This document shows positions 41,888 through 49,918 of a stretch of 64,000 nt of DNA, one piece after another. Both the position numbers and the translations under genes were made by a program. Positions within the stretch are counted from its first letter, which is position 1, and every line of letters starts with the position of its first letter. A model generated the notes under the pieces. That model saw nothing but the letters and a program-made list of their open reading frames with translations, ran no database searches and was not told the origin of the DNA. The stretch comes from Streptomyces sulfonofaciens (GTDB lineage Bacteria; Actinomycetota; Actinomycetes; Streptomycetales; Streptomycetaceae), in the NCBI RefSeq assembly GCF_014656295.1, contig NZ_BNCD01000008.1, forward strand, positions 1 through 64,000, given 5' to 3'.

Positions 41888-41904
41888 CAGGTCCCCGGGA
41901 CCTG
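41888..41904. promoter_or_regulatory. 17-bp palindrome upstream of the sheath gene
   Basis: The arms CAGGTCCC and GGGACCTG flank one base, 64-80 bp before the sheath start. A second hairpin, CCCC-CGAA-GGGG, at 41937-41948 lies between this and the AAA+ gene and may end part of the upstream transcription. The 203-bp gap probably also holds a promoter for the structural genes. Confidence 0.4.
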
Positions 41905-42027
41905 CACCCGGGGCAACGGTGCTGCCTTCCCGGGCACCCCCGAAGGGGCGCGGGGAGCCGGGCGCCCGCCCGCGACGGGCCCGCGGTGGCGGCCCCGCGG
42001 CGCCGGGCCCCGCGGCGGGGCGCGCCG

Positions 42028-44397
42028 CTAGGCGACCTGGACGGAGTCCAGCCAGGGGCCGAACTCGCTCTCCAGGACGAGCCGGCCGAGCTTGCGGTAC
42101 TCCTGCATCACCGCCGAGACCACCTGCGCCATGCCCACCGGCCGGCCGGCCTCCGCCGCCAGATAGGCCGCGGTCACCGCGCAGGCCCGGATCGAGCCGC
42201 CCGCCAGCTCGAAGCGGCGGGCGCAGAAGTCCAGGTCGAGCCCGTCGTCACGGGGCAGCACGGAACCGAGGCAGCGGTCCCACAGGGCGCGTCGCTGGGC
42301 GTGGTCGGGCATCGGGAAGTCGGCGACCACGTCGAGCCGCCGGGTGAACGCCTCGTCGAGGTTGGCACGCAGGTTGGTGGTGAGTACCGCGATGCCGTCG
42401 AAGGACTCCATGCGCTGCAACAGGTAGGCCGACTCCATGTTGGCGTGCCTGTCGTGCGCGTCCTTGACCTGCGAGCGCCTGCCGAAGACGGCGTCCGCCT
42501 CGTCGAAGAGCAGGATGCCGTTCACCCCCGCGGCCTCGGTGAAGATCCGCTCCAGGTTCTTCTCGGTCTCGCCGACGTACTTGTCCACGACCGTGGAGAG
42601 GTCGACGACGTACACGTCCATGCCCAGCTCCGCCGCCACCACCTCCGCGGACATCGTCTTGCCGGTGCCGGACTCGCCGGCGAACAGTGCGATCACCCCG
42701 CGGCCCCGGCCACCGCCCGGGCGCATCCGCCACTGCCCCAGCACCTGTTCGCGGTGCCGGGCGCGCAGTGCCAGCTCGTGCAACTGGCGGCGGGTGGGCT
42801 CGGGCAGTACCAGATCGGTCCAGTCGACGGCGGGTTCGATCCGGCGGGCGAGGCGTTCGAGGCCCGCGCCGTTCTGCGCGCGCACCGCCGTCCGCAGGTC
42901 GTCGGTGCGCACCGGCCGCCCGTCGGCCACCGCCATCCGCACCGCCACCGCGGCGGCCCTGTGCACCTGTTCCGCGTCCAGCCGGTAGGAGGCGACGGCG
43001 TCGGCCAGTTCGGCGTCCGGCGGCAGGACGGCGGCGGCGCGGTCCGCACCCGCGGCACCGGTGAGCGCGGACCGCCACTGCCGCAGACGGTGCCCGGGCG
43101 TGAGCGGCGCGACGGTGAACGGCACCGGGCTCTCGCTGGTCCACAGCGGGTCCCAGCCCCGCGCGCCATAGGTGATCAGCGGGATGCCGGTGGCCGCGGC
43201 GCAGATCTCACGCAGCAGCCTGGCGCGTTCCGGGCGCTCGGGGGCGAGGGTCTCCAGGGGGCCGAGGACCAGGCCGCCGCCGCTCAGCCGGGCCTCGGTG
43301 GCCAGTACCCGGGGCAGTTCCCCGGGTGTCGGGCCCGCGACGAGCGCGGCCGGGTCGAGGACGAGCGGCCGGCGGCCGCAGTGCAGCAGCGCGTCGACCG
43401 CGAGGCCGCCCGCGTCGCCGCCCCGGTCGTGCAGGTGCACCAGACCGCTGCCGGTGGCCGCGGCCGCGGCCACCCGGGCGGTCAGCGGGTCCGCGGGCCG
43501 GCGCCCGCCGCCCTGCCCGGCACGGACCAGGCCGTGCAGGGCGGGGTCCGGCTCCTCGTCGCCGAGCAGGTGTGCGGTGACCCGGTCGGGCACGAGCAGC
43601 ACCCGGGACAGCAGCGGCCGCTCGCTCTCGCAGACCCTGACCAGACCGCCCGCGACCAGGGGCGCGGCCGGCGAGAACCGGAAGCGTCCGGGGCCCGCCG
43701 GGGGCACGTCGCACAGCTCCAGGGCCAGGCCGATGGTGGCCCGCCGCCGGGTCAGGTCGTCGTTGAGGTACCCGTAGAGCCGCTCGAAGCGCGTGTCGAT
43801 GTCCGGGGCAAGCGCGACGAGCAGCAACTCGACGTCCAGCGGGAGCAGGCCGAACGCGGCGGCGAGGCGCTGCAACCTGCTCGTCGGTGGCGTCGGTGGC
43901 GTCGGTGGCGTCGGTGGCGTCGGTGGTTCCTGCGATGTCTGTGACGCCTGTGACGCCTGTGACGCCTGTGACGCCTGCGATGCCCGTAATTCCTGTGGTG
44001 TCAGTGGTGCCTGCGGTGCTGCCGGGCCGGTTCCCGCGGCCGGTGGCCCCGCGTCAGGCGGCTCGGCGGACGGCGGCCCGGCGGCAGGAGGTACGGGGGC
44101 GGGTGGCGCGAGGGCCGACGGGGCGAAGGCCGAGGGCGCGCGCGCGATCCGCTCGGCGTCCTCCGGCGTGAGGTACTGGCCGCGGTACGGGTCGTCGGGA
44201 TCCGGATCGTCGGCCCTGCGGGCCGCGACCGCGCGCCGCACCCGGGCCTCCACCAGGCCGAGCCGGGTCCACAGGTCCGCGAGGTGGTCCGGGCCGGCCC
44301 CGGCGGGCGCGGGCGCCGTGCCGGGGTCCGGGTGCGCGGCCGGTGCCGTGCCGTGCGACGCGGTGGCCGGCCCGCCGCGGCCGGTGCCGGCGGTCAC
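42028..44397 (-). CDS. CIS AAA+ ATPase (Cis15-type)
   Basis: The 789-residue protein has an N-terminal helical region, a low-complexity stretch of Ser-Gln-Ala and Pro-Pro-Thr repeats (about residues 135-170) and a winged-helix-like middle. The C-terminal AAA+ module has Walker A GESGTGKT (about 573-580), Walker B ILLFDEADA (about 628) and an arginine finger region (LDEAFTRRLDVV). Homologues in Afp, PVC and streptomycete CIS are required for particle assembly. The GTG at 44397 overlaps the DUF4255 stop (GTGA). Confidence 0.92.
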   Translation of the reverse strand: MTAGTGRGGPATASHGTAPAAHPDPGTAPAPAGAGPDHLADLWTRLGLVEARVRRAVAARRADDPDPDDPYRGQYLTPEDAERIARAPSAFAPSALAPPAPVPPAAGPPSAEPPDAGPPAAGTGPAAPQAPLTPQELRASQASQASQASQASQTSQEPPTPPTPPTPPTPPTSRLQRLAAAFGLLPLDVELLLVALAPDIDTRFERLYGYLNDDLTRRRATIGLALELCDVPPAGPGRFRFSPAAPLVAGGLVRVCESERPLLSRVLLVPDRVTAHLLGDEEPDPALHGLVRAGQGGGRRPADPLTARVAAAAATGSGLVHLHDRGGDAGGLAVDALLHCGRRPLVLDPAALVAGPTPGELPRVLATEARLSGGGLVLGPLETLAPERPERARLLREICAAATGIPLITYGARGWDPLWTSESPVPFTVAPLTPGHRLRQWRSALTGAAGADRAAAVLPPDAELADAVASYRLDAEQVHRAAAVAVRMAVADGRPVRTDDLRTAVRAQNGAGLERLARRIEPAVDWTDLVLPEPTRRQLHELALRARHREQVLGQWRMRPGGGRGRGVIALFAGESGTGKTMSAEVVAAELGMDVYVVDLSTVVDKYVGETEKNLERIFTEAAGVNGILLFDEADAVFGRRSQVKDAHDRHANMESAYLLQRMESFDGIAVLTTNLRANLDEAFTRRLDVVADFPMPDHAQRRALWDRCLGSVLPRDDGLDLDFCARRFELAGGSIRACAVTAAYLAAEAGRPVGMAQVVSAVMQEYRKLGRLVLESEFGPWLDSVQVA
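43882..43984. repeat. Two adjacent 9-bp tandem arrays inside the ATPase gene
   Basis: Five CGTCGGTGG units (43882-43926) are followed by four TGTGACGCC units (43940-43975) with degenerate flanks. On the minus strand they encode Pro-Pro-Thr and Ser-Gln-Ala repeats in the linker between the N-terminal part and the rest. Both keep the frame. Confidence 0.85.
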
Positions 44398-45104
44398 AGG
44401 GCCGCTCCGCCGCGCCGGCGCCGCCCGGGCGGCAGGGGACGGTCGCGCCGCGCGGTGAAGCCGTCCGCACCTGGGTCGACCGCGCCCTCGTAGCGCAGCC
44501 GCCGGCCGGGGGCCGGGACCCGCGCGTTGCCCGGGCCACCCTGTGCGGCCCGCACGACGAGGCCCTCGGTGACCGGCGGGCCCACGGCGGCGCGTTCGCC
44601 GGCGAGCGGCGCTAAGACCCGCAGCTTCACGGCCGCCTTCAGCTCGCCGCCCAGCGCGGACCAGATGTCCGACGGGGACGGGCCCTCCGCACCGGGTGCC
44701 GCGACCGCGAGGCCCACCGGCAGGCCGAGTTCGGCGAGCGAGCCGGTCAGCAGCTCCCGCGGCAGCACGTCGGAGCGCACCAGGCGGCGCAGCACCTCCG
44801 ACAGCAGCCGGTGCTCGTCCTGCGGCCGGTTGGTCCAGGCGGTCACCAGGTACGTCAGGAGGAACCACCGCGGCGGCTCCCGCCGGGCGACGACCGCGCC
44901 CGCGGCATCGTGCTCCTCGGTGCCGCCCGTGTGCCGGCGGGCGGTGTCCTCGCGGATGTCGTGCAGGAAGACGCTGATCGTCGGTGCGTTGCGGCGGGCC
45001 GACCAGTCCCTGGTGGGCGCGTCGAAGACCAACTCGACGCCGCCGCCGGCGGGGCCGCCCTCGGTGAGCAGCAGCCGCAGCCCCTCGTCGACTTCGTGGA
45101 TCAC
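44394..45104 (-). CDS. DUF4255 protein, CIS terminator/adaptor (Cis16-type)
   Basis: The 236-residue protein has the DUF4255 pattern (MIHEVDEGLRLLL...VELVFDAPTRDWSARRNAPTISVFLHDIREDTARR...FLLTYLVTAWTNRPQDEHRLLSEVLRRL). It is followed by a basic, Gly/Arg-rich tail. In Afp and PVC the homologue caps the particle end opposite the baseplate. The start is the GTG at 45104. It is coupled to the ATPase gene by a GTGA overlap and lies 22 nt after the beta-propeller gene. Confidence 0.9.
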   Translation of the reverse strand: MIHEVDEGLRLLLTEGGPAGGGVELVFDAPTRDWSARRNAPTISVFLHDIREDTARRHTGGTEEHDAAGAVVARREPPRWFLLTYLVTAWTNRPQDEHRLLSEVLRRLVRSDVLPRELLTGSLAELGLPVGLAVAAPGAEGPSPSDIWSALGGELKAAVKLRVLAPLAGERAAVGPPVTEGLVVRAAQGGPGNARVPAPGRRLRYEGAVDPGADGFTARRDRPLPPGRRRRGGAAL

Positions 45105-45126
45105 CCGCGCACCGCCTGCTCCCGGC

Positions 45127-48100
45127 TCACCGGCGCGTCACCTCGTCCGGTGGGCCGATGGTTCCGCTGACCACCAGGAACGGCGTGGTGACGGGGCCGA
45201 ATCCGGGGCCCTTGGCCGTGATGGTGCGCTTGCCCGTCTGGTCCTTGGCGAGAATCAGCAACTGGCCGGCGAACCTGCCGTTGCGGGCCGCGGTCGTGGG
45301 CGCCGCGGCCGCGGTGATCCCCGGCTTCCAAGTGAACCGCACCGGTGCCCCCGGCGGGAAGTCCACGCCGCGTACGGAGGTGACGAAACCCGGTTCGCCG
45401 ATGGGCGGCACCGCGACGATCCGGGGCGCGAGGACGCGCAGCGACGCCCTCGCGGTGTTGTCGCCCGGGTCGGCGTCGGTGCCGGTGGTGGTGAGCCGGG
45501 CGGTGACGGCCGCCTTCCCGACGGCCCTGTCCGGACGCAGGACCACACGGACCACGTGGGAGTCGCCCGGTGCCAGGTCGCCCAGCGCGCACTGCCCGTC
45601 CGCGCAGCCCGCCGGCAGCCGGTCGCGCGGGATGCCCGCGGGCAGTCCGAGGCGCAGCCGCAGGCCGGTCGCCAGCGCGTCGCGTCCGTTGCGGACCGTG
45701 TAGGTGACCACGACCCGGCCGCCCACGTAACCGGGGTCCGGCTGCGCGCCGACGGCCACCGCGGGGCCCGCGACCGGCTCGGGCGGCGGCGGGTCCGCGG
45801 GCGGCGGGTCCACGGGCGGCGGGGGCGCGGCGCCGACCGGCACCAGGGTCCGGGCGGTGTTGTCACCGGGTTCCGGGTCCAGCACGGCGCCGCCGGCCGA
45901 CCAGCCGATCCGCTGTCCGCCCTCCACCACCCCGGTGATCCGTACCGTCACTCGTACGCTCGAACCCGGTGCGAGCACGCCCAGGTCGCAGCGGAGCGCT
46001 GCGGTGTCGCAGCGGCCGACCGGTGCCGTGAGGCCGTCGACGCGCACGCCGGACGGCGGGTCCACGGTGAGCGTGGTACCGGGCGAGGGCGAGGGGCCGC
46101 GGTCGGTGACGGTGACGGTGACCGCGGTGGCCTTGCCGACCTCGACCGGCGGCAGCGCGGCGGGCGCCGCCACGGCGAGGTCCACGAACTGCTGGAACGC
46201 GGGCTCCTTCTGCCGCCCCGGCAGGCCGCTGTCCAGCGGGGTCAGGGTGCCGTCCGCGAGGTCGAGCAGCAGCAGGCCCTCGGGTGAGTTCGCGGCCACC
46301 GTGCGGCGGGCACTGAGCACCAGGTGCCCGCCGTCCGCGGACCAGGCGACGTCACGGGGCTGGAAGGGCCCGGTGGCGGTGGTGTCCGGCAGCTCGCGGG
46401 TGCAGGCGTCCGCGGCGTCCTGGCCCGCGGGCAGCACGACGCGGCACCCGTCGCCGGTCGGCGAGGCGATCAGCACGCCGTTGCGCTCGTTGACGCGGCC
46501 TGCGCCGTCCTTGCGGTTGAACGCGACTCGGGTGCCGTCCGGTGAGAACGCCGGGCTGTCGTCGATGACCTGGCAACTGCCGGGGCAGACGGTGGCGCTC
46601 AGGTCCTGCTGCCGGTCGAGCGCGGTCACCTGTGCCGTCCAGACGTGCTTGTTGCCGCCCGCCCCGTCGACGGTCGCGTCCCGGGTGAACGCGATGCGGG
46701 TGCCGTCCGGGGACCAGGTGGGCTGGGCGTCGTTGCCGTACTGGCCGGCCGGCGGCTCGACGGTGCCGATGATCCGCCCGGTGGCCGCCTGCGCGATCAG
46801 CACCCGGCTCGGCCCGGCGCCGGGCACGCCGTCGCCCGGTGGGACCCGGGTGAACGCGAGGCGGGTGCCGTCCGGTGAGAACGTCGGGTCGGTGTCCCGG
46901 TCGAGCGGCCCTCGGCCGTCCAGCGGCAGCACGTGCGGATCGGCGCCGTCGGCGTCCGCCAGCCAGATCCGTTCGATGCGGCCCGCCTCCGTGTCCTCGA
47001 AGCGGGTGACCACGATCCGCCGGCCGTCCGGCGTGTAGTTCTGCCGCTCGGTCCACGGGTCGTAGCCGGGCGCCGGACGGAACAGCGGGTCGGCGGCGGG
47101 ATCCGTGGCGGTGTCGGCGGCGGGGTCCTCGCGGAGGACGGGCAGGCCCAGGTCCCGCGGGTCGGTCCCGTCGGCCCTCATGTCCTGGAGTGTCGCGGTG
47201 TGCGGCCCGTCCGCGGTGGTGCGCGTGACGACGACGGAGCCGTCCCGCGCGCCGCCCAGCCAGGTGGGCCAGTCGACCGCGCGGTTCTCGCTGAGCACCG
47301 TCTCGGCCGTTTCCTCCGCGTGCGCCGTCGCACGGTGGACGAGGTCGTACGTGGTGTCGCAGGTGCAGGTGTGGTCCGGGCTGACGAACAGGACGGCGTC
47401 GCCGCCCGGCAGCCAGTCCGCCGACCTGGTCCGCCAGCCGGCCTGCTCGCCGCCGAGCAGCGGCTGGTCGTCGCCGTCGCCGTCGGTGACCCGCAGCCGG
47501 GGGTTCAGCGGCACCGGGGCGTCGTCCACGGAACCGTCCCCCGCGGCGTCGGGCGTGTTGGCGGCGGCGTCGGGCGTGGTGGCGACCCGAGGCGGTGCAC
47601 CCGTGCCCGCGCCCATGCCCGCGTCCGTGCCCGCAACCTTGTCCCTGTCCGTGCCCGAAGAACCGTCGGCGCGGCCGGTGCCGTAGGTGAGCTGCGGCGG
47701 GTCGAGGGTGTAGGCGACGAGGTCGCGGTGGGCCGGGTCGCCGGCCGGATTCCACACCGGCTGGGTGGCGTTGCCGGCCAGCGGGTCGGTCACCGCCCTC
47801 GGCGCCCCGCCGGACAGCTCCCGCACGAAGATCCGCCAGCCGCCCAGGACGCCCGCGTCGCCGGTGAACGCCAACCGGGACCCGTCGGGAGAGACGGTCG
47901 GCGAGATCTCGGCGCCCGGGGTGTCGGTGAGCCGGGTGAGGCCGGACCCGTCGGTGCGCACCAGCCACAGGTCCCGCTGGGTTCCGCCACCCGGGCCGCC
48001 GGGCTCGGCCGAGTCGAACACCACCGCGCGCCCGTCCGGGGTGAGCCGGGGGTGTGCCGCGTCCCGTCCCGTGGTGAGCCTGTGCACCGCGCCGCCCGCG

Positions 48101-48432
48101 TCCCGCAGGTACACCTGCGGGTGCGGCTCGTCCCGGAGGCTGGTGAAGGCCAGCAGATCGCCGCGCCCGGACGCCTGCCGGTCGAAGTGGGCCGGGCCCG
48201 CGCCGAAGAGCGGATCGCTGTGCTGCGGGTCCGCCACCCGGCCGAGGCTGCGGTGACCGGTGCCGGCGTAGGCGATCCGGCCCTGCTGGTCCGCCCGGGT
48301 GCCCCCGGTGCCGGGCCCCGGCCCGGGTGCGCCCTGCGCGGAGCCCGCCGCGAGCGATGCGAGCACCAGCACCACGGCGGCGGCCAGTCTGGCCGGCCGG
48401 GCACGCCCGCCCGGCCCAGTGGTGCCGATCAC
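45127..48432 (-). CDS. Secreted TolB-like beta-propeller protein with CARDB/Ig-like repeats
   Basis: The 1101-residue protein begins with a signal peptide (basic start, LAAAVVLVLASLAAGSAQG, cleavage near residue 35). Many PD40/TolB blades follow (PDGTRLAFTR, PTWSPDGTRIAFTR, PAFSPDGTRVAFNR). Then come two or three CARDB/DUF11-type repeats (VGKATAVTVTVTDRGPSPSPGTTLTV, PDPGYVGGRVVVTYTV) and a C-terminal Ig-like domain. The GTG at 48432 has GAGG 6 nt upstream. It heads the CIS transcription unit, 22 nt before the DUF4255 gene. An extracytoplasmic protein beside a CIS suggests surface sensing or docking; this is inferred. Confidence 0.85.
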   Translation of the reverse strand: MIGTTGPGGRARPARLAAAVVLVLASLAAGSAQGAPGPGPGTGGTRADQQGRIAYAGTGHRSLGRVADPQHSDPLFGAGPAHFDRQASGRGDLLAFTSLRDEPHPQVYLRDAGGAVHRLTTGRDAAHPRLTPDGRAVVFDSAEPGGPGGGTQRDLWLVRTDGSGLTRLTDTPGAEISPTVSPDGSRLAFTGDAGVLGGWRIFVRELSGGAPRAVTDPLAGNATQPVWNPAGDPAHRDLVAYTLDPPQLTYGTGRADGSSGTDRDKVAGTDAGMGAGTGAPPRVATTPDAAANTPDAAGDGSVDDAPVPLNPRLRVTDGDGDDQPLLGGEQAGWRTRSADWLPGGDAVLFVSPDHTCTCDTTYDLVHRATAHAEETAETVLSENRAVDWPTWLGGARDGSVVVTRTTADGPHTATLQDMRADGTDPRDLGLPVLREDPAADTATDPAADPLFRPAPGYDPWTERQNYTPDGRRIVVTRFEDTEAGRIERIWLADADGADPHVLPLDGRGPLDRDTDPTFSPDGTRLAFTRVPPGDGVPGAGPSRVLIAQAATGRIIGTVEPPAGQYGNDAQPTWSPDGTRIAFTRDATVDGAGGNKHVWTAQVTALDRQQDLSATVCPGSCQVIDDSPAFSPDGTRVAFNRKDGAGRVNERNGVLIASPTGDGCRVVLPAGQDAADACTRELPDTTATGPFQPRDVAWSADGGHLVLSARRTVAANSPEGLLLLDLADGTLTPLDSGLPGRQKEPAFQQFVDLAVAAPAALPPVEVGKATAVTVTVTDRGPSPSPGTTLTVDPPSGVRVDGLTAPVGRCDTAALRCDLGVLAPGSSVRVTVRITGVVEGGQRIGWSAGGAVLDPEPGDNTARTLVPVGAAPPPPVDPPPADPPPPEPVAGPAVAVGAQPDPGYVGGRVVVTYTVRNGRDALATGLRLRLGLPAGIPRDRLPAGCADGQCALGDLAPGDSHVVRVVLRPDRAVGKAAVTARLTTTGTDADPGDNTARASLRVLAPRIVAVPPIGEPGFVTSVRGVDFPPGAPVRFTWKPGITAAAAPTTAARNGRFAGQLLILAKDQTGKRTITAKGPGFGPVTTPFLVVSGTIGPPDEVTRR

Positions 48433-48850
48433 GGTCCACCTCGCTGTCTGGGAACGGCTCGCCGCGAGGGTCCGCGGACGGCCTGCCGCCCGGAGTGTCT
48501 CCCCGCCCGGGGGCCCTGCCCAGGACCGCGGGGCCCGCCCCGGGGGAAGGGCCCGTTGACCTTTCGGGCAACCGGGCCGCTCCCACGGCCGGGACGGGCC
48601 GGGCCGGAGGACGGTACCGGTACCGGTGCAAGGGAGCGTGCCGCTGCCCGCACGGCGGCCCGTGCCGTGGTGCACGGGCCACGGTGCCGTGGTGCATGCG
48701 GACCCGTGCCGTGGTGCATGTGACCCGTGCCGCGGTGCATGCGACCCGTGCCGCGGTGGTGCCCGGCTGCCGGGGCGGCCCGCAGGCGGCTCGGCGGGAC
48801 GGCGCCGCCCGGCGGGGCCAGTCCTGCCGAGCACCGGCCCCGGCGGGCCC
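48433..48850. other. Repeat-rich gap between the LuxR gene and the propeller gene
   Basis: 418 bp without a supported gene. The part at 48659-48758 holds about five imperfect copies of a 20-bp unit containing CCGTGCCGYGGTGCATG. The copies contain GTGC/GCAC-type inverted elements, so they could be regulator sites or a slippage product. Because the LuxR gene ends at 48851, the propeller gene promoter should lie here. Confidence 0.6.
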
Positions 48851-49633
48851 TCAGATCAGTCCGTGCCGCATCGCGTATCCCACCGCGTGGGCCCGGTTGC
48901 GGAGTTGGAGACGGGTGGAGAGCTCGTGCAGCACGTTCTTCACGGTCCGCTCCGAGTACGAGGTCTTCTCGGCGATCTCCACGGTGTCGAAGCCCTCCGC
49001 GACCAGCCTCAGCATCTCCACCTCCCGCGCGGTCAGGGTGGACAGCGTCAGCCCGCGCGGATCGAGCACGGTCCGCTGGAGGCTGCCGACGTGGTCGAGC
49101 AGCTTGCCGAGCAGATCACCCGGCAGCACCCCCTCGCCCCTCGCCAGTGCCGTGACCAGGTGCACGAGGCGGTCCTGGTCGGCCTCCGCACGGCGCAGCA
49201 CGGCTGCCACCCCGCACTCGATCATCGTCTGCAGCGAGTTGGCCTCGAAGGAGCCGACGACCAGACCGGTACGGGTGGTCGTGTTGCGGCGGAGCCGGTT
49301 GAGCAGCTTGACGGTGGACTCGCTCACCCTGTCCACCACGACCAGGGAGGACTGCGCCCGGTCCGCCTCGGACTCCGGCAGCAGCTCCACCTCCGGCCGC
49401 TGCCGTAACTGGTGCACCACGCCCGCCTGTAAGATCAGGTCCCCCGCGTAGACCGCCACGGAGACCCTGTCCTGCCTGCCGCGCTGTGTGGCGCGACCTG
49501 ACGCCGTCGGCGGGATGAGTCTGCGGGTCGCCTCGGCCGCCGTGCGCCCCCGGCGCGCCGTGCCGCCGCCGTCCGGCCCGTCCGGCCCGTTCGGCGCTGC
49601 CGCCCCGCCCGGTGTCTCGTCACTGTTCTTCAT
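48851..49633 (-). CDS. LuxR-type transcriptional regulator of the CIS locus
   Basis: The 260-residue protein has a disordered N terminus of about 55 residues and a receiver-like central part. The central part lacks the canonical acidic cluster plus phospho-Asp pattern (VSVAVYAGDLILQAGVVHQLRQRPEVELL...LVVVDRVSES). The C-terminal LuxR helix-turn-helix is LTAREVEMLRLVAEGFDTVEIAEKTSYSERTVKNVLHEL (motif split by me). It resembles an orphan pseudo-receiver regulator. It reads in the same direction as the CIS genes and immediately precedes them, so it is the obvious candidate activator. The ATG at 49633 is the first possible in frame. Confidence 0.9.
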   Translation of the reverse strand: MKNSDETPGGAAAPNGPDGPDGGGTARRGRTAAEATRRLIPPTASGRATQRGRQDRVSVAVYAGDLILQAGVVHQLRQRPEVELLPESEADRAQSSLVVVDRVSESTVKLLNRLRRNTTTRTGLVVGSFEANSLQTMIECGVAAVLRRAEADQDRLVHLVTALARGEGVLPGDLLGKLLDHVGSLQRTVLDPRGLTLSTLTAREVEMLRLVAEGFDTVEIAEKTSYSERTVKNVLHELSTRLQLRNRAHAVGYAMRHGLI

Positions 49634-49918
49634 TGGTCATCATCCTTAGCATCGTGCGGACTTCCGCTGGATTCGCGTTGCGTTCCGGTCTCCCGTTGCG
49701 TTCCGGTGGTGCCGGCAGGTCGCGGCCTGCCGCCGTGCGGACGTGCGGTACCGCGGCGCGTGACGGGCCCCCCGCGCCGTCGTCCGGCGGGGGCCGCCGC
49801 GCCGACCGCGCGGCTCGCGCGGGGCGCGGCGACGGTGTTCCGCCGGGGCACGGGCGCTGCCCGCCCGTTGCCCCCTGGTTCCTACCCGGGTCAGGACCCG
49901 CCCGGCTACCTTCGGCCC

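Noticed and set aside
28031..45104. Prophage or type VI secretion system
   Set aside because: No capsid, terminase, portal, integrase or lysis genes are present, and none of the TssJLM membrane complex. The ATPase and DUF4255 gene identify an extracellular-type contractile injection system.
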